Source: Bacteroidales bacterium
GTDB lineage: Bacteria; Bacteroidota; Bacteroidia; Bacteroidales; UBA932
DNA: 36,544 nt
Direction: 5' to 3'
Assembly: GCA_017458265.1 (NCBI GenBank)
Contig: JAFTFV010000049.1
Coordinates: 1-36,544, forward strand
Notes under the pieces: model-generated
Told to the model about the DNA's origin: nothing
Databases searched by the model: none
What the model saw: only the letters and a program-made list of their open reading frames with translations
Translations under genes and position numbers: made by a program
Part shown: piece after piece, positions 16,338 through 24,620 of the stretch
Layout of the letters: every line of letters begins with the position of its first letter
Position numbering within the stretch: position 1 is the first letter of the stretch

Positions 16338-17612
16338 ATGGGAAATACAATTCTGTTATCCATCGTTATCATCACCGTAGTAACCCTCATCCTGGTTGCA
16401 CTGCTCCTTATCATCAAGGCAGCCGTAACCCCCAAGGGCCAGGTGAAAATCTCCATCAACGGCGGTTCCAAGGAACTTGAAGTAACCCCCGGCGGCGACG
16501 TCATGCACACCCTTGCCGACCACGGCATCTTCCTGCCCTCGGCCTGCGGCGGCAAAGCCAACTGCGGCCAGTGCAAACTCCGCGTCCTGGAAGGCGGCGG
16601 AACCATCCTTCCCACAGAGGAAGGCTTCTTCTCCCGCAAACAGATCAAGGAAGGATGGCGTCTGGGCTGCCAGGTAAAGGTCAAGGACAACATCTCCATC
16701 GCAGTTCCCGAAAGCGCCCTCAGCGTGAAGAAACTCGAATGTGAGGTCATCTCCAACGAGAACGTCGCAACCTTCATCAAGGAGTTCACCGTCCGTCTTC
16801 CCGAAGGCGAACACATCGACTTCAAGAGCGGTGAATATATCCAGATCGACATCCCCGAATATGAGGCAGACTTTGCCGATATGGGCGTTGCCGACATCTA
16901 CAAGGGTGACTGGGAGAAATACGGCATCACATCCCTGAAGTTCAAGAATACCGTTCCCACCATCAGGGCTTACTCCATGGCCTCGTATCCTGCAGAAAAG
17001 GACGTGATCAAACTGAACGTGCGTATTGCAACTCCTCCGTTTGACCGCACCCAGCCCAAGGGCGTGTTCAAGTTTGTCCCCGGTGTTCCTCCGGGAATCG
17101 CTTCCACCTATGTATTCTCCCGCAAACCGGGCGACAAGGTGATGATTTCCGGTCCTTACGGAGAATTCCTCCTCCCCAAGGACGACCCTGACACCCAGGA
17201 ATACATCTTCGTGGGCGGCGGCGCCGGTATGGCACCTCTCCGCAGCCACATCATGCACCTGTTCAAGACACTCAAGACCAAAAAGCCCGTGCGCTTCTTC
17301 TACGGAGCACGCGCCCTTGTGGAAGCCTTCTATCTCGAAGACTTCGCTGAAATCGAGAAAGAATTCCCGAACTTCCACTTCACCCTGGCCCTGGACCGTC
17401 CGGATCCCGCAGCAGACGCTGCAGGCGTAAAGTACACACCCGGATTTGTCCACAATGTGATGTACGAGACATACCTCAAGAACCACGAGGCTCCCGAGGA
17501 TATCAAGTACTTCATGTGCGGCCCGCCCATGATGGTCAAGTGCGTGAACGAACTTCTTGACTCCCTTGGAGTTGCTCCCGAGAGCATCCTCTACGACAAC
17601 TTCGGAGGTTAA
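16338..17612 (+). CDS. nqrF: Na+-translocating NADH:quinone reductase subunit F (NADH dehydrogenase module)
   Basis: NqrF (424 residues) is the electron entry subunit. It has an N-terminal membrane helix (about 4-28), a ferredoxin domain with 2Fe-2S ligands Cys70, Cys76, Cys79 and Cys111, an FAD site RAYSMASYP (210-218), and an NADH-binding domain with VGGGAGMAPLRS (292-303) and a C-terminal MCGPPMM motif. Hydride from NADH goes to FAD and then to the 2Fe-2S cluster. It is the last gene of the operon; its TAA shares the sequence TTAA with the stop of the convergent lipoprotein gene, and no terminator hairpin is seen there. Confidence 0.96.
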   Translation: MGNTILLSIVIITVVTLILVALLLIIKAAVTPKGQVKISINGGSKELEVTPGGDVMHTLADHGIFLPSACGGKANCGQCKLRVLEGGGTILPTEEGFFSRKQIKEGWRLGCQVKVKDNISIAVPESALSVKKLECEVISNENVATFIKEFTVRLPEGEHIDFKSGEYIQIDIPEYEADFADMGVADIYKGDWEKYGITSLKFKNTVPTIRAYSMASYPAEKDVIKLNVRIATPPFDRTQPKGVFKFVPGVPPGIASTYVFSRKPGDKVMISGPYGEFLLPKDDPDTQEYIFVGGGAGMAPLRSHIMHLFKTLKTKKPVRFFYGARALVEAFYLEDFAEIEKEFPNFHFTLALDRPDPAADAAGVKYTPGFVHNVMYETYLKNHEAPEDIKYFMCGPPMMVKCVNELLDSLGVAPESILYDNFGG

Positions 17613-18751
17613 GGAAGTATCACAAGCATAGCAAGAGTATCTCTTACGAGCGGCTCCCCGGCAGAAAAATAAAGCACGGCGGAGCCGCTTTTTCGTGGGT
17701 GCACGGTAACCCCGCAGCCGTCCGGGTCTACCGTGTAGTCGAATATGTCGGCAACCCTTTCATCCTCTTCGTAGGCCAGGGCTTCAATGCTGACCTTCGT
17801 CCCACGTGGAAGGACATCACACCATATATGGTACTCATCTTCCACCCTGCATTCATTATATGCGGCAGGATGAAGTTCAAAACGCTTGTGGGCCTCGAGC
17901 CCGCTTCTGTCTATCCTCCATCCGTCAGATCCGTCTCCAAGACCATCTCCACGAGGTTTCAGGGTTATCGGATAAGAGGAATTGCGTTCCACAGGCCCAA
18001 GTTTCATCCTATATACAAGATACTTTCCAGCCATGGAATGCCAGCTTTCGGAATGATACGATATCCTGGCTTCCAGATATGAATCGGCTGCCGGGTTCTC
18101 AAGCATATAGAGGCTCACGCTCTCCCCTCTTTCAAGCGGATATGTCCCGTTCCCGGACTTGACAAAACCCTCAGGGAAATAAGTTGCGTCGGACACAGGC
18201 TTGAAAAGCCCGGCAGATGACGGGCAGTTTCCGATCCTTAGTTCACTCACCACAAAACTGACATCCTCATCAAGCATGCTCCTGTCAAGACCGACATCGA
18301 TCCTGCCCATCAACCGCTCCAGAAGTATGGTTTCAGACTCATTGTCAACTGTAATCTCCCTGACTGCGGCCATTGGAATCCCATGGGAGTACTCGTCCGG
18401 ATATGCAAGATGGAACCTGTAGGAAAGGACATCATCCATGCTCATTTCCGGCAGTTCATATCCAAGATTCGCAGCGATAAGCACCGTGTATGTTTCTCCT
18501 CTGATAAGCCTTGCCGGATAAGATGCTCTGAACGAGCGCTCCGGCACATAAGCCTTCTCCTCCAAAACCCCGAAAGAATTGTATATCAGGATATTGTAGT
18601 TTGAAATAAGCACCGGGTCCGGATCTGCAGATTTAAACAAAATTGAATATGCATGAAAACAAACGCTCTGCAGATCCGGCATGCCGGTGCAAGAAAAACA
18701 AAACAAAACACAAAAAGTGCTAAAATATCTCAGTATGAGGCTCTTTTTCAT
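17609..18751 (-). CDS. Putative fimbrial-type lipoprotein (FimB/Mfa2-like), distal gene of pair
   Basis: The 380-residue protein starts with a lipoprotein signal peptide ending FCFSC (Cys21), so it is probably anchored in the outer membrane. The body is predicted beta-rich. Segments such as NILIYNSFG (about 53-61), ETYTVLIAANLGYE (about 86-99) and VSELRIGN are typical of the Bacteroidales fimbrillin/Mfa2 fold, in which lipoproteins anchor or cap fimbriae or form their subunits. A C-terminal Ig-like stretch (about 320-380) is also plausible. It overlaps the upstream gene by 32 nt in another frame, suggesting coupled expression. The exact family cannot be fixed by eye; a surface lipoprotein role is likely, fimbrial function is inferred. 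Confidence 0.6.
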   Translation of the reverse strand: MKKSLILRYFSTFCVLFCFSCTGMPDLQSVCFHAYSILFKSADPDPVLISNYNILIYNSFGVLEEKAYVPERSFRASYPARLIRGETYTVLIAANLGYELPEMSMDDVLSYRFHLAYPDEYSHGIPMAAVREITVDNESETILLERLMGRIDVGLDRSMLDEDVSFVVSELRIGNCPSSAGLFKPVSDATYFPEGFVKSGNGTYPLERGESVSLYMLENPAADSYLEARISYHSESWHSMAGKYLVYRMKLGPVERNSSYPITLKPRGDGLGDGSDGWRIDRSGLEAHKRFELHPAAYNECRVEDEYHIWCDVLPRGTKVSIEALAYEEDERVADIFDYTVDPDGCGVTVHPRKSGSAVLYFSAGEPLVRDTLAMLVILP

Positions 18752-19721
18752 TCCAGGGAACAGTTGAGTATTCGGTGATTATCTGCCCGGTCACTGCGGG
18801 AAGGTCTGGATCCGACGTTCCTATCCTGAGCAGGGTAATATCCAGGTCATAAGCCTTCCCGGGCATCATTCCTTCAAGGTTTATGGGGTAATAGCAATGC
18901 ACAGCCCCAACGTTCCCTTCTACTACCAGCCTTGTGAAAGGACTTCCCGGAGTTTCATCATCTACCGGATTGGGGTAACAGTAGAGCGAAACATCCGGGT
19001 ATATCCTTTCTATCCCCACTGTGCCGATTCCGTCCTGACAGAGAAGCGGACTGTCCGACCCAAGACATCCGTAATTCTCCCAGGAAACGGGCCTTCCCTC
19101 CGCCCCATCCGCAGGAGCGAATTCAGAAACTGCGTTAACCAACCAAAGTTTGACATTTTCAAGGCTTTTCCCGAGATATGGACGCTCCCTGAAATTGCAG
19201 CAGAGGGATCTGACCCTTATACAGCACAGCGCGGGTTTGAGTTGAAGCGTGACGGTCCTTGTCCTGCCTTCCTCCAGATATACGCTTCCAAAAAGAAGCG
19301 GATTTACAGGACGCTCTCTACTTAGCGAGAAAATATCGGAAGAAAGGTCTCCAAGAGCCCTCACGTAACTCCTGTCATATATATCCTCTCCCCTTGCCGA
19401 TATTGCCACCGCCAGCTTTCTCCCCGCCCCGGACAATCCGTACACGGGCGAAGCATCAGGCGTTATCCTCTGGTATGAATCCAGGAAGAAAGGTTCAGAG
19501 GCATCGAAAAAGAAAAGGTCCAGAAGCCCGTCTGCCGATGACTTTGTCGTCACTATTATCTCTCGGGCGGCGCTTTCAGGATAAATGTCCACGCAGGAAG
19601 AAAGCAAGGCCGGAAACTGTATGAGTACAGATAGTGCCACAGACCTGCGGCGGGAGATATTCCCAAAGAAATCGATGGTAGCGTGTAGAATTATCCGGCC
19701 TTGTATACTTCCTTTTTTCAT
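18720..19721 (-). CDS. Putative fimbrial-type lipoprotein (fimbrillin/Mfa2-like), proximal gene of pair
   Basis: This 333-residue protein has a hydrophobic segment after RRR (24-26) ending LLSSC (Cys43), a likely lipobox, so export and lipidation are expected. About 23 extra residues precede the signal; no closer ATG exists, so the start at 19721 is the best available, though the true start could be non-ATG. The C-terminal half has YCYPNPV, PFTRLVVEG and the YYPINL-to-YDLDITLLRIG stretch (about 276-309), a pattern seen in Bacteroidales fimbrillin-family proteins. It lies 26-33 nt downstream of a -7 box (TAGTTTTG). No major fimbrillin or Mfa-type accessory operon is present. Fimbrial function is inferred from fold-like motifs only. 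Confidence 0.58.
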   Translation of the reverse strand: MKKGSIQGRIILHATIDFFGNISRRRSVALSVLIQFPALLSSCVDIYPESAAREIIVTTKSSADGLLDLFFFDASEPFFLDSYQRITPDASPVYGLSGAGRKLAVAISARGEDIYDRSYVRALGDLSSDIFSLSRERPVNPLLFGSVYLEEGRTRTVTLQLKPALCCIRVRSLCCNFRERPYLGKSLENVKLWLVNAVSEFAPADGAEGRPVSWENYGCLGSDSPLLCQDGIGTVGIERIYPDVSLYCYPNPVDDETPGSPFTRLVVEGNVGAVHCYYPINLEGMMPGKAYDLDITLLRIGTSDPDLPAVTGQIITEYSTVPWNEKEPHTEIF

Positions 19722-19747
19722 GGCTTACGTTGGGTTTAGTCCCACTG

Positions 19748-19755
19748 CAAAACTA
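19748..19755 (-). promoter_or_regulatory. -7 box ahead of the lipoprotein pair
   Basis: TAGTTTTG on the minus strand fits TAnnTTTG, 26 nt before the ATG at 19721. No -33 TTG at the right spacing. The rest of the 124-nt gap 19722-19845 holds the rfbD 3' flank and no convincing terminator. Confidence 0.5.
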
Positions 19756-19845
19756 TGACAAGGAGGCCGGAAAACGATGAATCGTAAGGAAAAAAGTGCG
19801 GTTTCACAACTTTTTCCCTTTTTCAGACTGTTTTGCTATGCTTTT

Positions 19846-20739
19846 TTACTGAATTTTTTCAGTTTCCGAATGTCCGTTCCCGAGGTTTTTCAAGCATTTT
19901 TTCAGCGATTCCGTCCAATGCGGGAGAGAAATGCCATAGGTACTCTTGAACAGGGACTTGTCCAAAACCGAGTATGCCGGACGCACAACCTTGGTAGGGA
20001 ATTCCGAACTGTGGCAGGGACGCACGTCGCAGGCAGTATTGCCGGAATACTCCGCTATGGCCTTGGTGAAATCGTACCAGGAACACACGCCTTCGTCCGA
20101 GAAATTGAATAGCCCGGGAACCGGAGAATCCAGCACGCGGAAGATGGCGTCGGCAAGGTCTCCGGCATAGGTCGGAGTGCCCACCTGGTCAAACACAACT
20201 TGAAGGGAGGGCTTTTCCGAAGTAAGGCGAAGCATGGTCCTTACGAAATTCTTACCGTATTCGCTATAAAGCCAGGCTGTCCTAAGAATGACGTACTTCG
20301 CACCGGAAGACTTTAGGATCTGTTCTGCCTGAGCTTTGGAGGATCCATATACGCCAAGTGGAGAAAGCGGGGAATCTTCCCCTATCGGCACGTTGTGCGA
20401 ATCGTTGCCAAAGACATAGTCCGATGAAATCTGGACCATGAGCCCGCCCGTTTCCTTCATGATTCCGGCCAGGATGGCGACGGCATCGGCATTGAGCATG
20501 TTGCAAAGAGCGGCATTGTCTTCTGCGCCTTCCACATTTGTGTATGCAGCACAGTTTACGATGGCCTGAATCCCCTCTGATACCACCAGGGAACGGATTT
20601 CGTCCCTTGAAGTGATGTCAAGGTGAAGGCAGTCTCCGGTTATGTCGCTTAGAATAAGCTCATGCGAAGGATGCTCCGACGCCCTCACGGACAGTGAGCG
20701 GCCAAGCTGTCCCATGGCTCCTGTTACAAGTACTTTCAC
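19846..20739 (-). CDS. rfbD: dTDP-4-dehydrorhamnose reductase
   Basis: RfbD/RmlD (297 residues) performs the last step of dTDP-L-rhamnose synthesis, reducing the 4-keto group with NAD(P)H. The nucleotide-binding GAMGQLG (7-13), SSDYVF (105-110) and the catalytic pair Tyr131 and Lys135 in VYGSSKAQAE are present, as is the later FDQVGTPTY block. The gene starts with GTG at 20739, overlapping the rfbC stop as GTGA. Only the last two genes of the four-gene rhamnose pathway are here; rfbA and rfbB must lie elsewhere. Confidence 0.93.
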   Translation of the reverse strand: MKVLVTGAMGQLGRSLSVRASEHPSHELILSDITGDCLHLDITSRDEIRSLVVSEGIQAIVNCAAYTNVEGAEDNAALCNMLNADAVAILAGIMKETGGLMVQISSDYVFGNDSHNVPIGEDSPLSPLGVYGSSKAQAEQILKSSGAKYVILRTAWLYSEYGKNFVRTMLRLTSEKPSLQVVFDQVGTPTYAGDLADAIFRVLDSPVPGLFNFSDEGVCSWYDFTKAIAEYSGNTACDVRPCHSSEFPTKVVRPAYSVLDKSLFKSTYGISLPHWTESLKKCLKNLGNGHSETEKIQ

Positions 20740-21314
20740 TGTGCGTAATAATCTATGTTGTAGTCAAACAGTTCGGGAGCATCGGCAAGGAGAGGGTTGT
20801 GCCTGTCCTTTTCGGAGAGGAGGATATCGGCCTCCGGAAGCTTCCAGTCAATTTCCAGGGAGGGGTCATTCCAGAGGATGGCACCTTCGCACCCGGGGGC
20901 GTAGTAATTGTCGCACTTATACTGAAAAACGGCCTGGGCCGACAATACGGAGAAGCCGTGTGCAAACCCTCTTGGGATGAACAGCTGCCGATGATTCTCT
21001 CCGGACAGTTCAACGGCGACATGCTTTCCGAAAGTCGGGGAACCGCGGCGGATATCCACGGCAACGTCAAGCACCCTGCCGCTGACAACTCTCACAAGCT
21101 TGCTCTGCGAGTATTTCCCTTTCTGGAAATGAAGTCCCCGAAGAACTCCATAGCTGCTCATGCTCTCGTTGTCCTGCACAAAATGCACGGGGTGCACCAG
21201 CGAGCCGAAATCACTCTCCCTCCAACTCTCCAGAAAGTATCCCCTGGCATCGCCAAACACTGCCGGCTCTATTATAAGAACGCCGGGTATTTCTGTCTCC
21301 GTAATATTAATCAT
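20736..21314 (-). CDS. rfbC: dTDP-4-dehydrorhamnose 3,5-epimerase
   Basis: RfbC/RmlC (192 residues from the chosen start) epimerises dTDP-4-keto-6-deoxy-D-glucose at C3 and C5. The cupin fold carries the active-site RGLHFQ (His62), FVQDNESMS (45-53), IPRGFAHGF (113-121) and the Tyr-containing YKCDNYYAP (132-140). I chose the ATG at 21314 (MINITETE) because the family begins there and the upstream ATG at 21332 would precede the -7 box TATCTTTG (21321-21328). It is first in a two-gene unit with rfbD. Confidence 0.95.
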   Translation of the reverse strand: MINITETEIPGVLIIEPAVFGDARGYFLESWRESDFGSLVHPVHFVQDNESMSSYGVLRGLHFQKGKYSQSKLVRVVSGRVLDVAVDIRRGSPTFGKHVAVELSGENHRQLFIPRGFAHGFSVLSAQAVFQYKCDNYYAPGCEGAILWNDPSLEIDWKLPEADILLSEKDRHNPLLADAPELFDYNIDYYAQ

Positions 21315-21320
21315 AGATTG

Positions 21321-21328
21321 CAAAGATA
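21321..21328 (-). promoter_or_regulatory. -7 box of rfbCD
   Basis: TATCTTTG on the minus strand lies 7 nt before the rfbC ATG at 21314, implying a leader of a few nt at most. Confidence 0.6.
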
Positions 21329-21340
21329 ACAAAAAAAGCG

Positions 21341-21348
21341 TAAATTAG
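21341..21348 (+). promoter_or_regulatory. Possible -7 box of the ATP-grasp operon
   Basis: TAAATTAG is one base from TAnnTTTG and lies 7 nt before the ATG at 21356. It is divergent from and 12 nt away from the rfbC box. Confidence 0.35.
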
Positions 21349-21355
21349 CACCCGC

Positions 21356-22483
21356 ATGAACAGAACCAGAAAGCTTGCCATAATAGGAGGCAGTTATTTG
21401 CAGCTTCCAGCAGTCCTTAAAGCACAGGACGCCGGCTTCGAAGTACACTGCTTCGCCTGGGCCGACGGAGCCGTCTGCAAGGATGTCGCCAACTTTTTCT
21501 ATCCAATATCCATTCGCGAAAAGGATGATATACTCGAGGTATGCAGGAAAGTCGGCATAGATGGCGTTTTCACAATAGCCTCAGACCTTGCCGTCCCAAC
21601 GGTTAACTATATCGCAGAAAAGCTTGGCCTTCCCGGGAACGAGTATTCGTGGAGCGGAACCATGACAAACAAATACCTCATGAGGGAAGCTTTTCTCAAG
21701 GCCGATATCCCCTCTCCCCGCTTCTTCAAGGTCAAGGCCGGCGATACCCTTCCGGATATTGACGGCCGCACAGTGATAGTAAAGCCTACAGACCGTTCAG
21801 GGAGCCGTGGAGTTGAAAAGGTAACTGCTGCCGATGAACTTGAAAAAGCCGTCGGTTTTGCCATCGGCCAATCCCTCGAAGGCTGCGCAATCATTGAAGA
21901 TTTCATCGAAGGACGGGAAATAAGCGTCGAGAGCATTTCCTTCGAAGGAAAACACCATGTGCTCCAGATAACAGACAAAGTCACCACCGGAGAGCCCTAT
22001 TTCATAGAACTTGCCCACCATCAGCCGTCGAATCTTCCTGAAGAGATTCAGCAAAAGGTACGCATGCTTGTTCCAAAGGTCCTGGACGCACTTCACATAA
22101 GAATCGGAGCCTCCCATACAGAGATCAAGATCACTCCTTCCGGAGAGCTCATGGTCGTGGAAACAGGCGCCCGCATGGGCGGAGACTTCATAGGCTCACA
22201 CCTTGTCCGGCTATCCACTGGATATGACTTCCTCAAAGCAACGGTAATGGCGGCGACAGGAGTGTTCGAAGCGCCTCAAATAACAGCATCGGCATACTCC
22301 GGAGTATATTTCCTGTCAAAGGAGAATGAGCACCTGAAACAGTATTTTCTGCACCCGGAAATGGTTCCGGAAACGGTTGAATCAGAAATAACCAGCCCCA
22401 CACTCAAGGAAATCCGTTCAAGCGCCGACCGCAGCGGATACCTTATTTACAGGTCGGAAACAGGGAGGCTTGAACTGAAATGA
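21356..22483 (+). CDS. ATP-grasp ligase (carbamoyl-phosphate-synthase-like fold)
   Basis: The 375-residue protein has an N-terminal pre-ATP-grasp domain (IIGGSYLQLPAV, 9-20), then the ATP-grasp core: nucleotide-loop VKPTDRSGSRGV (142-153), Glu-rich FIEGREISVES (183-193) and the metal-binding VETGARMGGDF (268-278). ATP-grasp enzymes join a carboxylate to an amine or thiol through an acyl-phosphate. The gene overlaps the following epimerase gene by 4 nt (ATGA) and is the first of four genes for sugar modification and transfer. With a sugar aminotransferase downstream, acylation of the amino sugar by an amino acid or other acid is an attractive but unproven role. It is not PurK/PurD by context. 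Confidence 0.85.
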   Translation: MNRTRKLAIIGGSYLQLPAVLKAQDAGFEVHCFAWADGAVCKDVANFFYPISIREKDDILEVCRKVGIDGVFTIASDLAVPTVNYIAEKLGLPGNEYSWSGTMTNKYLMREAFLKADIPSPRFFKVKAGDTLPDIDGRTVIVKPTDRSGSRGVEKVTAADELEKAVGFAIGQSLEGCAIIEDFIEGREISVESISFEGKHHVLQITDKVTTGEPYFIELAHHQPSNLPEEIQQKVRMLVPKVLDALHIRIGASHTEIKITPSGELMVVETGARMGGDFIGSHLVRLSTGYDFLKATVMAATGVFEAPQITASAYSGVYFLSKENEHLKQYFLHPEMVPETVESEITSPTLKEIRSSADRSGYLIYRSETGRLELK

Positions 22484-23490
22484 AAAGAGTCATCGTATTC
22501 GGCGCCACAGGTACAGTAGGCGCTTATACAGCACTCCGCCTCAAGGAGGACGGGATCGAAGTCATCGGCACCGGAAGCCGCTTCACAGACGGCGGTTTCT
22601 TTGCCGCCAATGGCATCGAATACGTCAGCATAGACATAACCCAGGCAGGCCAGTTCATGCAGAAACTCCCCTCCTCCGGTATTGACGCCATCGTGAATCT
22701 TGCCGGAATGCTACCTGCAAGGATGCAAGGGTACTTTCCCCAAGCATATATAGACATCAACATGTCTGGAATGCTCAACATCCTCGAGTATGCTGCAAAA
22801 ACCGGCGTTTCAAGGCTTGTCTATTCCCAGTCCATCTCAGACGTCGACTACCTGATGGGCACAACCGTCCCCGTACCTGAAGACAGCGCCTCCTCATTTC
22901 CAAGGGACAACGACCACAGCGTCTACTCAATTATCAAAAACGCCGCCGCAGACCTTCTGCGCCACTACAGCGCCCATTTCGGCTTCGGACACTTCATCCT
23001 CCGTTTCCCCAACATTTACCTGTACCATCCCAATCCCTGGTACTTCGTGAACGGAGAAAAGCGCATACAAGGATACAGGGCCATGATTTACAAGGCGATG
23101 AAAGGAGAGGACCTTACCGTCTGGGGCAATCCGTCAAGGGTAAGGGACATGGTCTACGTGAAAGACTGCACAAAGCTCATAAGCCTGTGTCTGAGCGCAG
23201 ATAATGCTCCCTCCGGCGTATACAACGCAGGTACAGGCATAGGCACATCCCTCGAAGAGCAGATCCGCGGCATTGCGGAAGTGTTCTCGCCAAAGGACCA
23301 TCCTTCAAGAGTATTATACGCACCCGAAAAACCGGATGCACCTCAATACATATTTGACATTTCAAAGGGAAGGAAATATCTTGGATACTCCCCTTCCTAT
23401 TCATATTTGGACTATCTGAGAGACTTCAGGAAAGAAATGGAAGCAAACCGCTTTGAAGCGCTCTGGGGTCCGGAAATCATACCGCAATGA
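22480..23490 (+). CDS. NAD-dependent epimerase/dehydratase (extended SDR)
   Basis: This 336-residue protein is an extended short-chain dehydrogenase of the nucleotide-sugar type. NAD binding is shown by GATGTVG (8-14), and the catalytic pair is Tyr149 and Lys153 in SVYSIIKNAAAD. The region LRFPNIYLYHP (about 180) and VRDMVYVKDC (about 221) are the usual substrate-binding elements. It acts in the cytoplasm on a sugar nucleotide; whether it is a 4-epimerase, dehydratase or reductase cannot be judged. It overlaps both neighbours by 4 nt (ATGA), a strong sign of coupled translation. Confidence 0.85.
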   Translation: MKRVIVFGATGTVGAYTALRLKEDGIEVIGTGSRFTDGGFFAANGIEYVSIDITQAGQFMQKLPSSGIDAIVNLAGMLPARMQGYFPQAYIDINMSGMLNILEYAAKTGVSRLVYSQSISDVDYLMGTTVPVPEDSASSFPRDNDHSVYSIIKNAAADLLRHYSAHFGFGHFILRFPNIYLYHPNPWYFVNGEKRIQGYRAMIYKAMKGEDLTVWGNPSRVRDMVYVKDCTKLISLCLSADNAPSGVYNAGTGIGTSLEEQIRGIAEVFSPKDHPSRVLYAPEKPDAPQYIFDISKGRKYLGYSPSYSYLDYLRDFRKEMEANRFEALWGPEIIPQ

Positions 23491-24620
23491 GAATAGACTT
23501 CAACAGACCGTATCTCACGGGGAAGGAACTGCAGTACATGCAGGAAGCCGTCAATTCATACAAACTTTCCGGCAACGGAAGTTTCACAAAGCGCTGCCAG
23601 GAGTTCTTCGAGAAGCGTTACGGCTTCGGTAAATGCCTTCTGACGACATCCGGTACCGACGCCCTTGAGATGGCCGCACTCCTTACCGGCGTCGGCCCCG
23701 GAGACGAGGTCATCGTCCCTTCCTATACTTTCGTTTCGTCGGCCCTGGCTTTTGTGAGGCAGGGTGCGAAGATAGTCTGGGCCGACAGCACCCCCTCCCA
23801 CCCCAATATCGACGCATCTCGGCTTGAGGAGCTCATCGGCCCAAGGACAAAGGCAATCGTCGTGGTGCACTATGCCGGCATGGCCTGTGACATGGACAGG
23901 ATTATGGAAATTGCTCGCAGGCACTCCGTGACGGTGGTTGAAGATGCCGCTCAGGCAATTGACTCATACTACAAAGGGAAAGCTCTCGGGAGCATCGGCC
24001 AGATAGGCTGCTTCTCTTTCCACGAGACAAAAAACGTAACCGCCGGTGGTGAAGGAGGTCTCCTTGTGATCAATGACCCTGCAATGGTTTCCCGCGCAGA
24101 GATTCTATGGGAAAAAGGCACCAACAGGGCCGAATTCTTCCGTGGCATGGTGAACAAATACGGATGGGTGGATACCGGCTCGTCATTCCTTCCGGCAGAA
24201 ATAAATGCCGCCTTCCTTCTTGCCCAGCTTGAGAACCTGGACAGGATACAGGAGCGCCGCAAAGATATCTGGAACATGTATTATAACGGGCTCAAGTCCC
24301 TTGAAGACAGAGGACTTGCAGAACTGCCAAAGTTGCCGGAAGGGGCCACCAACAACGCCCACATGTTCTATATGGTATGCCGGAACATTGAAGAGCGCAC
24401 CGCTCTGATTGACAGCCTCAAGAAAAGCGATATCTGCGCCGTATTCCACTACCTGAGCCTTCACAGCAGTACCTATGCCAAGGCTAACTGCCCTTGCGAA
24501 AGGGAACTCCCCTGCTGCGACCGCTTTGCCGACTGCCTTGTCCGCCTTCCCATGTATTACCAGCTCAAGGACGAGGATGTTAAAGAAGTTATAGAACGCA
24601 TCAACGAGTTCTATGCATAG
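23487..24620 (+). CDS. wecE: dTDP-4-amino-4,6-dideoxygalactose transaminase (WecE/RffA-like)
   Basis: The 377-residue PLP enzyme belongs to the DegT/DnrJ/EryC1/StrS aminotransferases. It matches E. coli WecE along most of its length: FNRPYLTGKELQYMQ at the start, PGDEVIVPSYTFVSSA (71-86), HYAGMACDMD (128-137), VEDAAQ (151-156) and the PLP lysine Lys182 in SFHETKNVTAGGEGG, then EKGTNRAEFFRG. WecE transfers an amino group from glutamate to dTDP-4-keto-6-deoxy-glucose, giving dTDP-Fuc4N. The keto-sugar substrate is also an intermediate of the neighbouring rhamnose pathway. It overlaps the upstream epimerase gene by 4 nt and the downstream glycosyltransferase gene by 8 nt. Confidence 0.88.
   Translation: MRIDFNRPYLTGKELQYMQEAVNSYKLSGNGSFTKRCQEFFEKRYGFGKCLLTTSGTDALEMAALLTGVGPGDEVIVPSYTFVSSALAFVRQGAKIVWADSTPSHPNIDASRLEELIGPRTKAIVVVHYAGMACDMDRIMEIARRHSVTVVEDAAQAIDSYYKGKALGSIGQIGCFSFHETKNVTAGGEGGLLVINDPAMVSRAEILWEKGTNRAEFFRGMVNKYGWVDTGSSFLPAEINAAFLLAQLENLDRIQERRKDIWNMYYNGLKSLEDRGLAELPKLPEGATNNAHMFYMVCRNIEERTALIDSLKKSDICAVFHYLSLHSSTYAKANCPCERELPCCDRFADCLVRLPMYYQLKDEDVKEVIERINEFYA

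Noticed and set aside
16356-17486. Long minus-strand open frame opposite nqrF
   Set aside because: nqrF is certain on the other strand; the frame has no recognisable motifs.
21315-21332. Earlier ATG for rfbC at 21332
   Set aside because: It lies upstream of the -7 box, and the RmlC family begins at the later Met.
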